This document shows, in pieces, positions 5,875 through 13,812 of a DNA stretch of 20,262 nucleotides; the first letter of the stretch is position 1, and each line of letters opens with the position of its first letter. The DNA comes from Alphaproteobacteria bacterium (lineage in GTDB: Bacteria; Pseudomonadota; Alphaproteobacteria; Micavibrionales; Micavibrionaceae): the NCBI GenBank assembly GCA_002701555.1, contig NZVS01000080.1, positions 1-20,262 of the forward strand. The letters are read 5' to 3'. Under the pieces are notes generated by a model. That model did not search any database. It was not told the DNA's origin and was given only the letters and a program-made list of their open reading frames with translations. The position numbers were made by a program, and so were the translations under genes.

Positions 5875-7128
5875 ATGCAGGACAAAATAGAAACAAAGCT
5901 TGAGATATTGGCTGACGCGGCAAAATATGATGCCTCATGTGCATCGGGTTCCGCTGGAAAGAGATCGGCAGGTAAAGGTGAAAAAGGTATAGGTTCACTC
6001 ACGGGAGGCTCAGGTATATGCCATAGTTTTACACCCGATGGCAGATGTGTTTCCCTCTTAAAAATCCTGATGACTAATTATTGTATTTATGATTGTCACT
6101 ATTGCATTAATCGAATATCCAGTAATGTCCGGCGTGCCAGATTTACAGTTCAGGAAGTTGTCGATCTAACGATAAATTTCTACAAAAGAAATTACATTGA
6201 AGGTCTGTTTTTAAGTTCAGGCATTATAAAAGATCCTGATTATACTATGGAAAGCATGGTTAAAATTGCAAAGTCGCTGCGTGTTGACCATCACTTCAAG
6301 GGCTATATTCATTTAAAAACGATACCTAATGCATCCCCTGAATTGCAGGAGGAAGCAGGTCTTTATGCTGATCGATTAAGTATTAATATTGAAATGCCCA
6401 CACAAAAAGGATTGAATACCTTTGCACCGGAAAAAAACATTTCCGACATTACTGGATCTATGGGTCGTTTAAGAAATAAAATTAGTGAGCATAAAACCTC
6501 CAAAACCCATACTGGTAAAAGACTGCCGCGCTTTGCACCGGGCGGCCAGTCCACCCAAATGATTGTCGGAGCAGATGCTTCAGATGACAAAACCATTTTA
6601 AATTCCAGTGTAGATCTTTATCAAACCCATAAACTCAGACGTGTTTATTATTCCGCGTTCAGCCCAATTCCCGATGCAAGTCTTATCCTTCCTTTAAAGC
6701 CCGCTCCCTTAATACGAGAACACAGGCTCTATCAGGCAGACTGGCTTTTGCGGTTTTACGATTTCAGCCTTGATGAAATCCTTCAAGGCACGAAAAACAA
6801 TATGCTGGATATGGACCATGATCCCAAACTCGCATGGGCACTCAGAAACCGTCACCTTTTCCCTATTGATATTAACAAAGCTGATAAAAAACTTCTTTTA
6901 CGCATACCCGGTCTAGGAGCTTTGACAGTTCAAAAAATTATTAAAGCGCGAAAATATTGTAATCTCTCCTGGAGTGACCTGACAAAAATGCGCGTCCCGC
7001 TGGGCAAGGTAAAACCCTTTATTACAGCCAGCGACTATCGTCCCCCTGCCTACTTGTTGGATATGGAAAGCCTAGGCAACCAATTAAAAAATACAGAGCA
7101 ACTTGATTTGTTTGGCAGGGCTGTATGA
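5875..7128 (+). CDS. putative DNA modification/repair radical SAM protein
   Basis: The radical SAM cluster motif C-x3-C-x2-C is at Cys-70, Cys-74 and Cys-77 and should hold a [4Fe-4S] cluster that cleaves S-adenosylmethionine. The N-terminal L-E-I-L-A-D-A-A-K-Y-D-A-S-C segment is the hallmark of the family described as 'putative DNA modification/repair radical SAM protein'. The barrel covers about 60-300. A helix-hairpin-helix region at about 332-375 (I-P-G-L-G followed by a basic helix) suggests nucleic-acid binding. Length (417 aa) is typical. It overlaps the next gene by ATGA, the usual pairing in this system. The reaction is not established. A GGTGA motif lies about 14 bases upstream, farther than ideal, but the start matches the family N-terminus. 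Confidence 0.9.
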   Translation: MQDKIETKLEILADAAKYDASCASGSAGKRSAGKGEKGIGSLTGGSGICHSFTPDGRCVSLLKILMTNYCIYDCHYCINRISSNVRRARFTVQEVVDLTINFYKRNYIEGLFLSSGIIKDPDYTMESMVKIAKSLRVDHHFKGYIHLKTIPNASPELQEEAGLYADRLSINIEMPTQKGLNTFAPEKNISDITGSMGRLRNKISEHKTSKTHTGKRLPRFAPGGQSTQMIVGADASDDKTILNSSVDLYQTHKLRRVYYSAFSPIPDASLILPLKPAPLIREHRLYQADWLLRFYDFSLDEILQGTKNNMLDMDHDPKLAWALRNRHLFPIDINKADKKLLLRIPGLGALTVQKIIKARKYCNLSWSDLTKMRVPLGKVKPFITASDYRPPAYLLDMESLGNQLKNTEQLDLFGRAV

Positions 7129-7922
7129 AAATCATTCGTATAAGTACGCTCCCAGGCTATGAGGAATGGAAAGATAATGCAAAATCATGCTTGCTTGACT
7201 ATATTCCCCCTTCCTCAATTGCTTGGAAGGACATAAACGAACCCCAGGACGAACTTTTTGCAGGTATTAAGAGTAAAAAAACACCCCCCAGCAGTCCGCA
7301 CAAACCAGTATTAAAAGTTCCAAAAAGTTTTGTTGAATTAGCGCAAACTGCTTGCTGTCATAAAGACCCCGAGCGTTTTTCATTACTTTATAAAGTTTTC
7401 TGGAGAATAAATTTTGAGAACAGGAAACTTTTGAGCCAATCACTTGATGACGATATTATCTTATTAAATAAAATGATAAAGGAGGTGAGACGTGACAGTT
7501 ACAAGATCACCGCTTTTTTGCGTTTTCGTGAAACATTATACGAAGGTAAAGAACATTACGTGGCTTGGTATGAACCATTTCATTACACATTGGAAAGAGC
7601 CTTACCATTCTTTACTAAACGTTTCCGAAATATGAACTGGTCAATACTCACCCCTTATCGTGCGGCACATTGGGATGGTGAGAATGTGCTGCTGCAAGAT
7701 AACCCTGATCCGTCGCAAGTGCCGGACGAAGACAGGATTGAAAAATACTGGCTTACTTATTATGCGGGTATTTTTAATCCGGCACGTGTTAAGAAATCTG
7801 CGATGCTGGCACAAATGCCAAAAAAATATTGGAACAACCTTCCTGAAGCAAAGCTTATTCCCGATCTTCTTCATAACTCCGAGGCCAAAGCCAGAGAAAT
7901 GATAGATAAGATAAAAGCTTAA
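7125..7922 (+). CDS. DUF4130-type partner of the radical SAM protein (putative DNA metabolism)
   Basis: This 265-aa protein belongs to the group always found beside the preceding radical SAM family and annotated as a probable DNA metabolism or repair protein. Visible hallmarks are a C-H-K-D-P-E-R-F segment (about 78-85), the K-I-T-A-F-L-R-F-R-E block (about 127-136), E-P-F-H-Y-T-L-E-R and R-N-M-N-W-S-I-L-T-P-like blocks (150-177), A-H-W-D-G, and the Y-Y-A-G-I-F-N-P-A-R tail (about 212-221). In many bacteria this protein is fused to, or replaced by a fusion with, a uracil-DNA-glycosylase-like domain; here it ends after the conserved tail, so that domain is absent. Four-base overlap with the radical SAM gene implies coupled translation and probable complex formation. 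Confidence 0.88.
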   Translation: MKIIRISTLPGYEEWKDNAKSCLLDYIPPSSIAWKDINEPQDELFAGIKSKKTPPSSPHKPVLKVPKSFVELAQTACCHKDPERFSLLYKVFWRINFENRKLLSQSLDDDIILLNKMIKEVRRDSYKITAFLRFRETLYEGKEHYVAWYEPFHYTLERALPFFTKRFRNMNWSILTPYRAAHWDGENVLLQDNPDPSQVPDEDRIEKYWLTYYAGIFNPARVKKSAMLAQMPKKYWNNLPEAKLIPDLLHNSEAKAREMIDKIKA

Positions 7923-7944
7923 AATCACCTAAAACACATCTTTA

Positions 7945-7974
7945 TTGACATAATAAAATATTTTATGGTATAAA
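7945..7974 (+). promoter_or_regulatory. sigma70-like promoter with palindromic spacer
   Basis: TTGACA (7945-7950) and TATAAA (7969-7974) are separated by 18 bases, giving a near-consensus promoter pointing at the gene starting at 8004. The predicted transcript start is near 7981, leaving a leader of about 23 bases that includes GAGGG. The spacer holds a perfect 14-bp palindrome (7953-7966), and its half ATAAAATAT recurs at 7970-7978, so a repressor could cover the promoter. Confidence 0.72.
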
Positions 7975-8003
7975 ATATCCTCATTCTTTCGGCGAGGGTT
8001 AAA

Positions 8004-10577
8004 ATGGAAAAAGAAACAGGGACGTTACAAAAAATAAGGGTCTTTGCTAAAAAAAATCCTTTAACGGTTATTTTTTCAGGTGCCTTGGCCTTTGCCTCCA
8101 TTCCTATTGCTAGCTCACTTCTCCAGGAAGACGAAAACCCGAATGCACAATGTGAGGTTTCCGATTGGAACGAACTGGAAAATATACTTTGGCAAGGTGG
8201 TGAAGATGCGCAACGCGAACAGGTAATAGAGAATGCCGGGATTTACATTGCCACACATTCGGAAAATATTTCCCAAGACGAAGTAGGCGTTGCCCTCGCA
8301 ACTCTTGCTTATTGGGACGCAGGTAATAATGGGGATGCTGATTTTTCAGAGCTATCTTCTTCATATGATGCACATCCTATCGTCCGTTATTCAAAGTTTA
8401 TCTACAATATGCGCATAGATGACTATGATACCGCACAAAATGTTTTGACTGATGCCATTGATGATAATGCTTTGGGCTGCGCAGATAATTGGGATACAAA
8501 TAAAAGACGCTACCTTTTGGCACACCGCGCCAAAAGAAATGGAGATATGTCTACAGCTTATAAAATAGCGCAAAACCATAATGCGGAAGATGCTTATACA
8601 AAAGTGGAAATGGAATTTTTGGCGGGTGAAATAAAGCTGCGTGAAGGTGAGCCTGATATGGCTGCCGAACATTTCAAGGAAGCCAGATCCGCCTCAACTA
8701 CTCCGATATCTGTTTCTCGTATGGAATATTATATAGGACGCGCCTACACCGCTATGGAAGAAACGGAAAAGGCAACGCGTCATTACGAACTGGCAGCCGA
8801 GCATCCAAGTGCTTTTTACGGTCAGGTGGCTTCCGCAACTCTTGGCAAAAGCCTACGTTTCGCGCATGCTATTGGCAGTAGCGACAACCAAGCAAACATA
8901 AGAGAAGAACTTCGCAAATATTCTTCTTATGAAGGAATAGAAACTGCTCTGCGAGCCAAAGATTACGGCAATGTAATCGCTGGATTTGACGGGTTGATAG
9001 CAGAAATGGTGGCAGGTAAATATCTGGATGATCCTGACACTAAAGATACACTTGAGGCTCAAATTGCATGGCTTAGCCGTCAGATTATGAGGGATGATCG
9101 TCAGGATGTTGCCTTGGTTATTGCTAAAAAGGCTTCTGAACAAGGATTGACAATAGACAGCCTTCTTTATCCTGAAGCTGAAGAATTTAAAGACATACTA
9201 CAACAGGAAGCCAGAAAATACGGCGCGGATGTAGCACACAGCTATGCTATTGCGCGTCGAGAAAGCATGTTCTATCCCTACGCACAAAGTCCTGTTGGTG
9301 CAAAAGGTTTAATGCAAATCATGCCTTATACAGCAGAAATAGAGGCCGACATTAATGACATTAAATATTCTGAAGATAAACTGACAAATACCCGATATAA
9401 TGCAGGTCTTGGTACTTCTTATCTACAGTCTTTAACGGACGATTACGGCGGCTCTGTTTTAATGGCGACAGCGGCCTATAATACCGGCCCTTCTAATCTC
9501 AAAAACTGGGTCAGAGACGATATGGGGGATCCAAGAAAACTGGATAGCCTTGAAGAATTTGTCGACTGGATAGAGAGCATTCCATATGAAGAGACACGTA
9601 ATTACGTCATGCGCGTTACCGAAGGTATGGTCGCTTATAAAAATATGTATCAAGGGCAAAATATTGGTATTGATCAAGTTTTACGCTCAGGTCAGATATT
9701 GCCAGGTACTGAGCTAGACCCACTTCCATTTGAAATAGCTGAAAATCCACCCTTAGCTTATGCGGCTTCTTTTGATGCATGTCCAAATAAGATGCTTTTT
9801 TCCCATAGAGGGAATGACCTCGCTGTTCCAGCCTCCCTTACCAAGGTTATGACATTATATATAGCCGCGAAGGCAATGACGAACGAGGATACAAATTTTG
9901 ATTTGGAAACTAGGGTACGTGTCCCCCAGATAGCAATGCGAAAATCAAGAGGCCTTGCTTCCTTTGATCTTGAGGCAGGTGACCGTTTTCCTTTGCATAT
10001 GTTTATGACAGGCACGGGTGCAAAATCTGACGCGATAAGCGTTATTACAGTTGCACTGGCAACTGCTGATGCGCTTGGCTGGAAGGGAAGCGAGTCAGAA
10101 AAATACTACCGTTTCGTCGGCGAAATGCGTGATGTAGCGGAAGAGCTGGGCATGAATAATACGTATTTTATGAATGTGACGGGCGATAACGGAAACTACG
10201 GGACACCCGAAGATTTTATAAAGCTGATGAATGCATTTGAAAAAGATGCGCCAAGGACATTCCATGTCGCCCTTGGCCAAACAAAATTCAGACTTCCGGG
10301 CATGACTGGTGGCACTACCCCTAGTAGCCGTTTCCAACGACGGAATCCTAATGATGTTTTAGGTGCAAAAACTGGATATTTGAAAGCTGGTGACTTTAAC
10401 GTCGCCTTTAAGTCAAAAGCCGGTGTTGGTCGCCTTACAGGGGTTGTATTTGGTGCTGACAGTCCAAACGAGCGCGCTTATGTCGCCGATGCAATGACGC
10501 GCGCAGCCAGAAACATAAATGTCCGTGATTTTTGTAATTCAAGGGAAACGAAAATGCTTCTGCGCATCAATCCCTAA
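8004..10577 (+). CDS. fused Slt-type lytic transglycosylase / D,D-carboxypeptidase-like protein
   Basis: Murein-remodelling fusion of 857 aa. Residues 19-38 form an N-terminal membrane anchor or uncleaved signal. Residues about 55-395 are helical repeats like the superhelix of soluble lytic transglycosylases. The SLT domain follows (about 400-550), with catalytic Glu-420 in A-R-R-E-S, G-L-M-Q-I-M-P (435-441), A-Y-N-T-G-P (491-496) and the I-P-Y-E-E-T-R-x-Y motif. Residues about 575-835 form a penicillin-binding S11-like domain with the nucleophile motif S-L-T-K (Ser-611, Lys-614) and K-T-G (789-791). The middle Ser-x-Asn motif is not canonical: the aligned region reads G-A-K-S-D-A (672-677). 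It would cut glycan strands and trim stem peptides in the periplasm. GAGGG lies 5-6 bases before the ATG. The same reading frame continues through both domains with no gap. Confidence 0.9.
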   Translation: MEKETGTLQKIRVFAKKNPLTVIFSGALAFASIPIASSLLQEDENPNAQCEVSDWNELENILWQGGEDAQREQVIENAGIYIATHSENISQDEVGVALATLAYWDAGNNGDADFSELSSSYDAHPIVRYSKFIYNMRIDDYDTAQNVLTDAIDDNALGCADNWDTNKRRYLLAHRAKRNGDMSTAYKIAQNHNAEDAYTKVEMEFLAGEIKLREGEPDMAAEHFKEARSASTTPISVSRMEYYIGRAYTAMEETEKATRHYELAAEHPSAFYGQVASATLGKSLRFAHAIGSSDNQANIREELRKYSSYEGIETALRAKDYGNVIAGFDGLIAEMVAGKYLDDPDTKDTLEAQIAWLSRQIMRDDRQDVALVIAKKASEQGLTIDSLLYPEAEEFKDILQQEARKYGADVAHSYAIARRESMFYPYAQSPVGAKGLMQIMPYTAEIEADINDIKYSEDKLTNTRYNAGLGTSYLQSLTDDYGGSVLMATAAYNTGPSNLKNWVRDDMGDPRKLDSLEEFVDWIESIPYEETRNYVMRVTEGMVAYKNMYQGQNIGIDQVLRSGQILPGTELDPLPFEIAENPPLAYAASFDACPNKMLFSHRGNDLAVPASLTKVMTLYIAAKAMTNEDTNFDLETRVRVPQIAMRKSRGLASFDLEAGDRFPLHMFMTGTGAKSDAISVITVALATADALGWKGSESEKYYRFVGEMRDVAEELGMNNTYFMNVTGDNGNYGTPEDFIKLMNAFEKDAPRTFHVALGQTKFRLPGMTGGTTPSSRFQRRNPNDVLGAKTGYLKAGDFNVAFKSKAGVGRLTGVVFGADSPNERAYVADAMTRAARNINVRDFCNSRETKMLLRINP

Positions 10578-10658
10578 TACGTTACTTAATAAAAATATCA
10601 CAAAATTTAATATCAATAATCAGCTTATATTAACTAAACAGTTTGGAGTTGTAAGAAG

Positions 10659-12449
10659 CTACATCTGGCCAGGACCGCCAAGTGCACATTCCATCGATGT
10701 ACCCCCGTTTATACCCTCACATGTAAAATAGCCCGGCACTTCACTTAGTGTGTCGTTTATGGAGCCTTTAACTGTTCCGCTATCACACCAGGATTGCTGA
10801 ACTGTAGCTACATATGCATTGTGTTCGGCACTCCACTGATTTTGTGTTCTTTGGAAACGACAAGAACCATCTTCAGAAGGGCCAGTAGATGCACTACATG
10901 CAACACCTTCATTTTCGGCGAAAGTAGAACTCCTAGCCATTCTGCATGTCCAGTTCCATGGCCCTGCCCCAGACACAGAATTGATCTGGTTATTTGAACT
11001 GTCATACGCAAGTGTTCTTAATCCGTCACAAAGGTCTCCTGCAGCATTTAAAGCATCTGCATCGGCATATGAATTTCCATTAGCCGGGCCACAAGATGCT
11101 GGATCAGCATCTGTAAAAAATGTGCACTCCCCGCTCGTCTTCCCTGCGCAGTCTGAAGTATATTCTTCAGAATTTGCTATGCATTCATAGCTATTGATGC
11201 CACCTGATGAATAGGGAGTGCTGCCTGTATCTGCAATCGTGAAGCAGAAGCCTGGATCTCCTTTAAAAATAGTATATCCCGGCAGGCATGCATCAGCCTC
11301 AAGCTCGTCATAAGAGCCGTATGTTTCTCCATTATAAGCCTGCCCGTTATAAGCGGCAGGTCCACAAACAACATTTCCTTTTTCAGCGCTACAGTTCGCA
11401 TCAGCACCAAGCGAGCTAGTGCATGTCCACTGCCACTCGCTTCCAGTATCTGAAATATCGGCAAATGTACCTGCTTCACACCCCGATGCCGTATCAGTTG
11501 CGGGTTGGGATGAATAACCACCAGCATCAGAATAATTTTTACACCTTGCAGCGCAAGGACTGGAGGGGTCTGAAGGATCACAAGGCGCCCCTTCACCCAT
11601 ACATAAATTTGCTTCAATAGGGAAACAACCTTTATCAACTGTCACGAAAGAAGGAGAATTATTTAAAAAATTAATATAGTCAGCAAAAGAGCCCGGGGGG
11701 CCTGATGGTACCATAAGGGCTTTGGATGTATCTCCGCCATTTCTGGCAACCCAACGAAGTCTTCCTGGCAAGTCGACATCTGCGCCTATACCACGATAAT
11801 CTAAAAACGCCGAAGCGTCGTGATCAAGTCCGAACATGTGGTCGCCTGTGTTTTTATAAAATAAGTCACTGCCATCATTTTCATAGGCACACATACTTTT
11901 CTGACTTGATGGAGAACAATTACTCACACCGTTAAAACGATGATTACGAGCTAGGCTTGGATCTCCAAGACTGGTACCATCAAAACATATGGGAGGCCCT
12001 GGTGGATTATCAACACATACATCTAGTGACTGCCAGCACTGACCGCTGAAACTCGGCGACCCGCCGTGGTTCCATCCACCGCGCGCAGCGGGATCCCCTG
12101 CGCATGTCAAAGACATTGTTGCGGTGTCGGATACCAGGTTTGAACATGTTACACCTGAGTCATTACAAAATTCGATATCAGATATACTCGACACAGATCT
12201 GGAAAAACTCGCCTGTCCGCCGGCGCGGAAATATTTGTCTATTTTTAAATTTGATGCGGGCGAAGTCCCATCCGGAATATTTACAGTGGGAAAAATATAA
12301 TTACTTTGCTCGTTAGGAGCGATATCTTGTGCAAATGAAGGTGAAAAGGAGAAAAAAACTGTGAAATAAGAAACAAACAGCATCAGGAATAAAACATTAT
12401 GGGTGTTAATGCCATTATAAGTTCTTGATATTCCATAAAGTGCTTTCAT
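10659..12449 (-). CDS. secreted Cys-rich modular protein with repeated W-x-W/C modules
   Basis: I do not recognise a named family. A Sec signal peptide ends at F-A-Q about 40 residues after the start. The roughly 555-residue mature part is rich in Gly, Ser, Asn and Cys. Its C-terminal half has imperfect modules of the form C-G-P-A ... W-x-W-T-C ... C-S-A (residues about 330-361, 368-430, 459-526 and 536-595, counted from the upstream TTG). Comparable short modules occur in large bacterial surface proteins and adhesins. The many Cys imply periplasmic disulphides. The ATG at 12447-12449 has AGAGG at 8-base spacing and is preferred to the in-frame TTG six codons upstream (12467). It is convergent with the murein-fusion gene. 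No sortase or anchor motif is seen. Surface or extracellular role inferred. Confidence 0.75.
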   Translation of the reverse strand: MKALYGISRTYNGINTHNVLFLMLFVSYFTVFFSFSPSFAQDIAPNEQSNYIFPTVNIPDGTSPASNLKIDKYFRAGGQASFSRSVSSISDIEFCNDSGVTCSNLVSDTATMSLTCAGDPAARGGWNHGGSPSFSGQCWQSLDVCVDNPPGPPICFDGTSLGDPSLARNHRFNGVSNCSPSSQKSMCAYENDGSDLFYKNTGDHMFGLDHDASAFLDYRGIGADVDLPGRLRWVARNGGDTSKALMVPSGPPGSFADYINFLNNSPSFVTVDKGCFPIEANLCMGEGAPCDPSDPSSPCAARCKNYSDAGGYSSQPATDTASGCEAGTFADISDTGSEWQWTCTSSLGADANCSAEKGNVVCGPAAYNGQAYNGETYGSYDELEADACLPGYTIFKGDPGFCFTIADTGSTPYSSGGINSYECIANSEEYTSDCAGKTSGECTFFTDADPASCGPANGNSYADADALNAAGDLCDGLRTLAYDSSNNQINSVSGAGPWNWTCRMARSSTFAENEGVACSASTGPSEDGSCRFQRTQNQWSAEHNAYVATVQQSWCDSGTVKGSINDTLSEVPGYFTCEGINGGTSMECALGGPGQM

Positions 12450-12490
12450 GTTTATTACCTCTCGCAAGAATATGATAGCAGGTACACTAT

Positions 12491-12524
12491 AAAGAAAATC
12501 TTAAATAAATATAATTATTTAAAG
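12491..12524 (-). terminator. AT-only hairpin downstream of the SDR gene
   Basis: On the minus strand, bases 12524 to 12500 can form a 9-bp AT-rich stem with one bulged T, followed by a T-rich tract (12498-12491). It lies between the SDR stop at 12556 and the Cys-rich gene start at 12449. It could be a weak terminator for the reductase/SDR pair, or simply AT-rich promoter DNA for the next gene, whose RBS is at about 12458-12462. Confidence 0.25.
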
Positions 12525-12555
12525 CTAGTACCAACAAGACCTCCCTATATTCACT

Positions 12556-13281
12556 CTATGGCACTATCTCCTTTCCAGCCCAATCAAAACACTTGCCACT
12601 GTCTTCAGACTTTAGATTCTCCAAAACTTCCAAAAGGTATCCGGCCGCTTTTTCAGGGGAGAATATCTCGTGTTTTACATTACTTTGAAAAGGCCTTGAT
12701 AATGCTGTATCAACTGTTCCAGGATGGAGGCCAACAATAATTGCATCCTTGTAACGTCGGCTCGTCTCAATTGCAGCCGTTTTAATGATCATATTTAACG
12801 CCGCTTTTGAAGCACGATAAGAATACCAGCCTCCGATTTCATTATCGGAAACACTGCCGACACGTGCCGACAAACAGGTAAATATTGATTTTTTGTCTTT
12901 GGTAAGGCGGGGTATAAAATGTTTAGCAACGAGCGCAGGACCCAACGTGTTTACATTGAAGCATTCCTGCATGGCAGAAAGATCAATATCTCTTAAAGAC
13001 TTTTCCGGCAAACCGCCACCGTTGTTCAGCATTCCGGAAGCCACAATAACTATATCAATTCCAGTACCGCAAAAGTCTGCGGCCTCTTCTACACTAACCT
13101 CATTGGTAATATCTATTTTATAGGGCTTTATTTTATCATTTTCAAAAATGGTCTCCGTACGTGACAATGCATAAACAGTTTTCACTTTTTTCATCTCTGA
13201 AAGGTTTTCAACAAAAGCCTTTCCTATGCCTCCACTTGCTCCAATCACTACAGCAGTAATTTCGTGTTCTTCCTTACGCAT
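12556..13281 (-). CDS. SDR-family NAD(P)-dependent oxidoreductase
   Basis: Classical short-chain dehydrogenase. The Rossmann glycine motif G-A-S-G-G-I-G is at 14-20, Asn at about 109, Ser-138, and the catalytic Y-x-x-x-K at Tyr-155/Lys-159, all intact. Length (241 aa) is standard. The D-I-T segment near residue 58 and the short C-terminus ending F-D-W-A-G resemble the cytosolic 'C-factor'/YbbO-like SDRs found in many proteobacteria. The substrate cannot be read from the sequence. The start codon overlaps the stop of the upstream ArsC-family gene by 8 bases, with GAAGG inside that gene serving as ribosome-binding site, so the two are coupled. Confidence 0.9.
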   Translation of the reverse strand: MRKEEHEITAVVIGASGGIGKAFVENLSEMKKVKTVYALSRTETIFENDKIKPYKIDITNEVSVEEAADFCGTGIDIVIVASGMLNNGGGLPEKSLRDIDLSAMQECFNVNTLGPALVAKHFIPRLTKDKKSIFTCLSARVGSVSDNEIGGWYSYRASKAALNMIIKTAAIETSRRYKDAIIVGLHPGTVDTALSRPFQSNVKHEIFSPEKAAGYLLEVLENLKSEDSGKCFDWAGKEIVP

Positions 13282-13621
13282 TAAAAATGCCTTCGTAGAT
13301 TTCAGGTTTAAATCCTAAATAACTTTGCCCTTTATGAATTAAGAGCGGTCTCTTAACAATCGATGGGTTGTTTTCGGCTAAGTCCAAAGCGCTTTCCTGA
13401 GTAATTTCCGATTTAACATTCTCAGGCAAATTTCTCCAAGTTGTCCCGCGCTTATTTATCACATTTTGCCAACCATGCTCGGAAAGAGCTTGCTGTATAA
13501 CTTCTTTTGGTGCGCCTTGCTTTTTGTAATCATGAAAATCGTATGAGATATTATTTTGCTCCAGCCAGCCAAAAGCTTTTTTCATCGTATCGCAATTTTT
13601 TATACCGTATATTGTTGTCAT
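13274..13621 (-). CDS. ArsC/Spx-family thioredoxin-fold reductase (YffB-like)
   Basis: The N-terminus Y-G-I-K-N-C-D-T-M-K-K-A, the F-H-D-Y strand and the R-G-T-T-W-R loop match the YffB branch of the arsenate-reductase-like family. This is a single-Cys thioredoxin fold; the family's physiological role is poorly defined, and glutathione-dependent thiol reduction is suggested. The active Cys is near residue 10; I-V-K-R-P-L-L-I contains the conserved cis-Pro loop. Length (115-117 aa) fits. Two ATGs lie two codons apart: the first (13627) is only 2 bases from AAGG, the second (13621) is 8 bases away and is preferred. It heads a two-gene unit with the SDR gene. True arsenic resistance is unlikely because no ars genes are nearby. 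Confidence 0.9.
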   Translation of the reverse strand: MTTIYGIKNCDTMKKAFGWLEQNNISYDFHDYKKQGAPKEVIQQALSEHGWQNVINKRGTTWRNLPENVKSEITQESALDLAENNPSIVKRPLLIHKGQSYLGFKPEIYEGIFNA

Positions 13622-13702
13622 CGCCATTACCTTCCCTATTCTGTATATTTATTAAAACAGGTATTTTGCAGAGACAAAAAAGCAATTTTAATCAGAATGG
13701 TA

Positions 13703-13756
13703 TTGGAAATACGTACGTATAAGCCCTATATCCGATTTATGGTGCATTAACACCAT
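13703..13756 (+). promoter_or_regulatory. candidate promoter and operator of the RND efflux operon
   Basis: TTGGAA (13703-13708) and TATATC (13727-13732) with an 18-base spacer form a weak sigma70-like promoter. The spacer begins with a perfect 12-bp palindrome, ATACGTACGTAT (13709-13720). Around the expected transcript start lies a second inverted repeat, ATGGTG/CACCAT (13739-13744 and 13751-13756). Repressor sites in the spacer and at +1 are typical for TetR- or MarR-controlled efflux pumps, but no regulator gene is adjacent. Confidence 0.4.
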
Positions 13757-13812
13757 ACGAATGTTACCTTGCTTATGATAAACTGCCCGACATTATTACT
13801 TGCGGAGACATT

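Noticed and set aside
11177..11638. A 153-codon minus-strand frame inside the Cys-rich gene.
   Set aside because: It is a shifted-frame shadow of the long gene on the same strand, with no ribosome-binding site and no recognisable protein features.
13274..13621. Arsenate reductase as part of an arsenic resistance locus.
   Set aside because: The sequence fits the YffB-like branch, and no arsR, arsB or acr3 gene is in the window.
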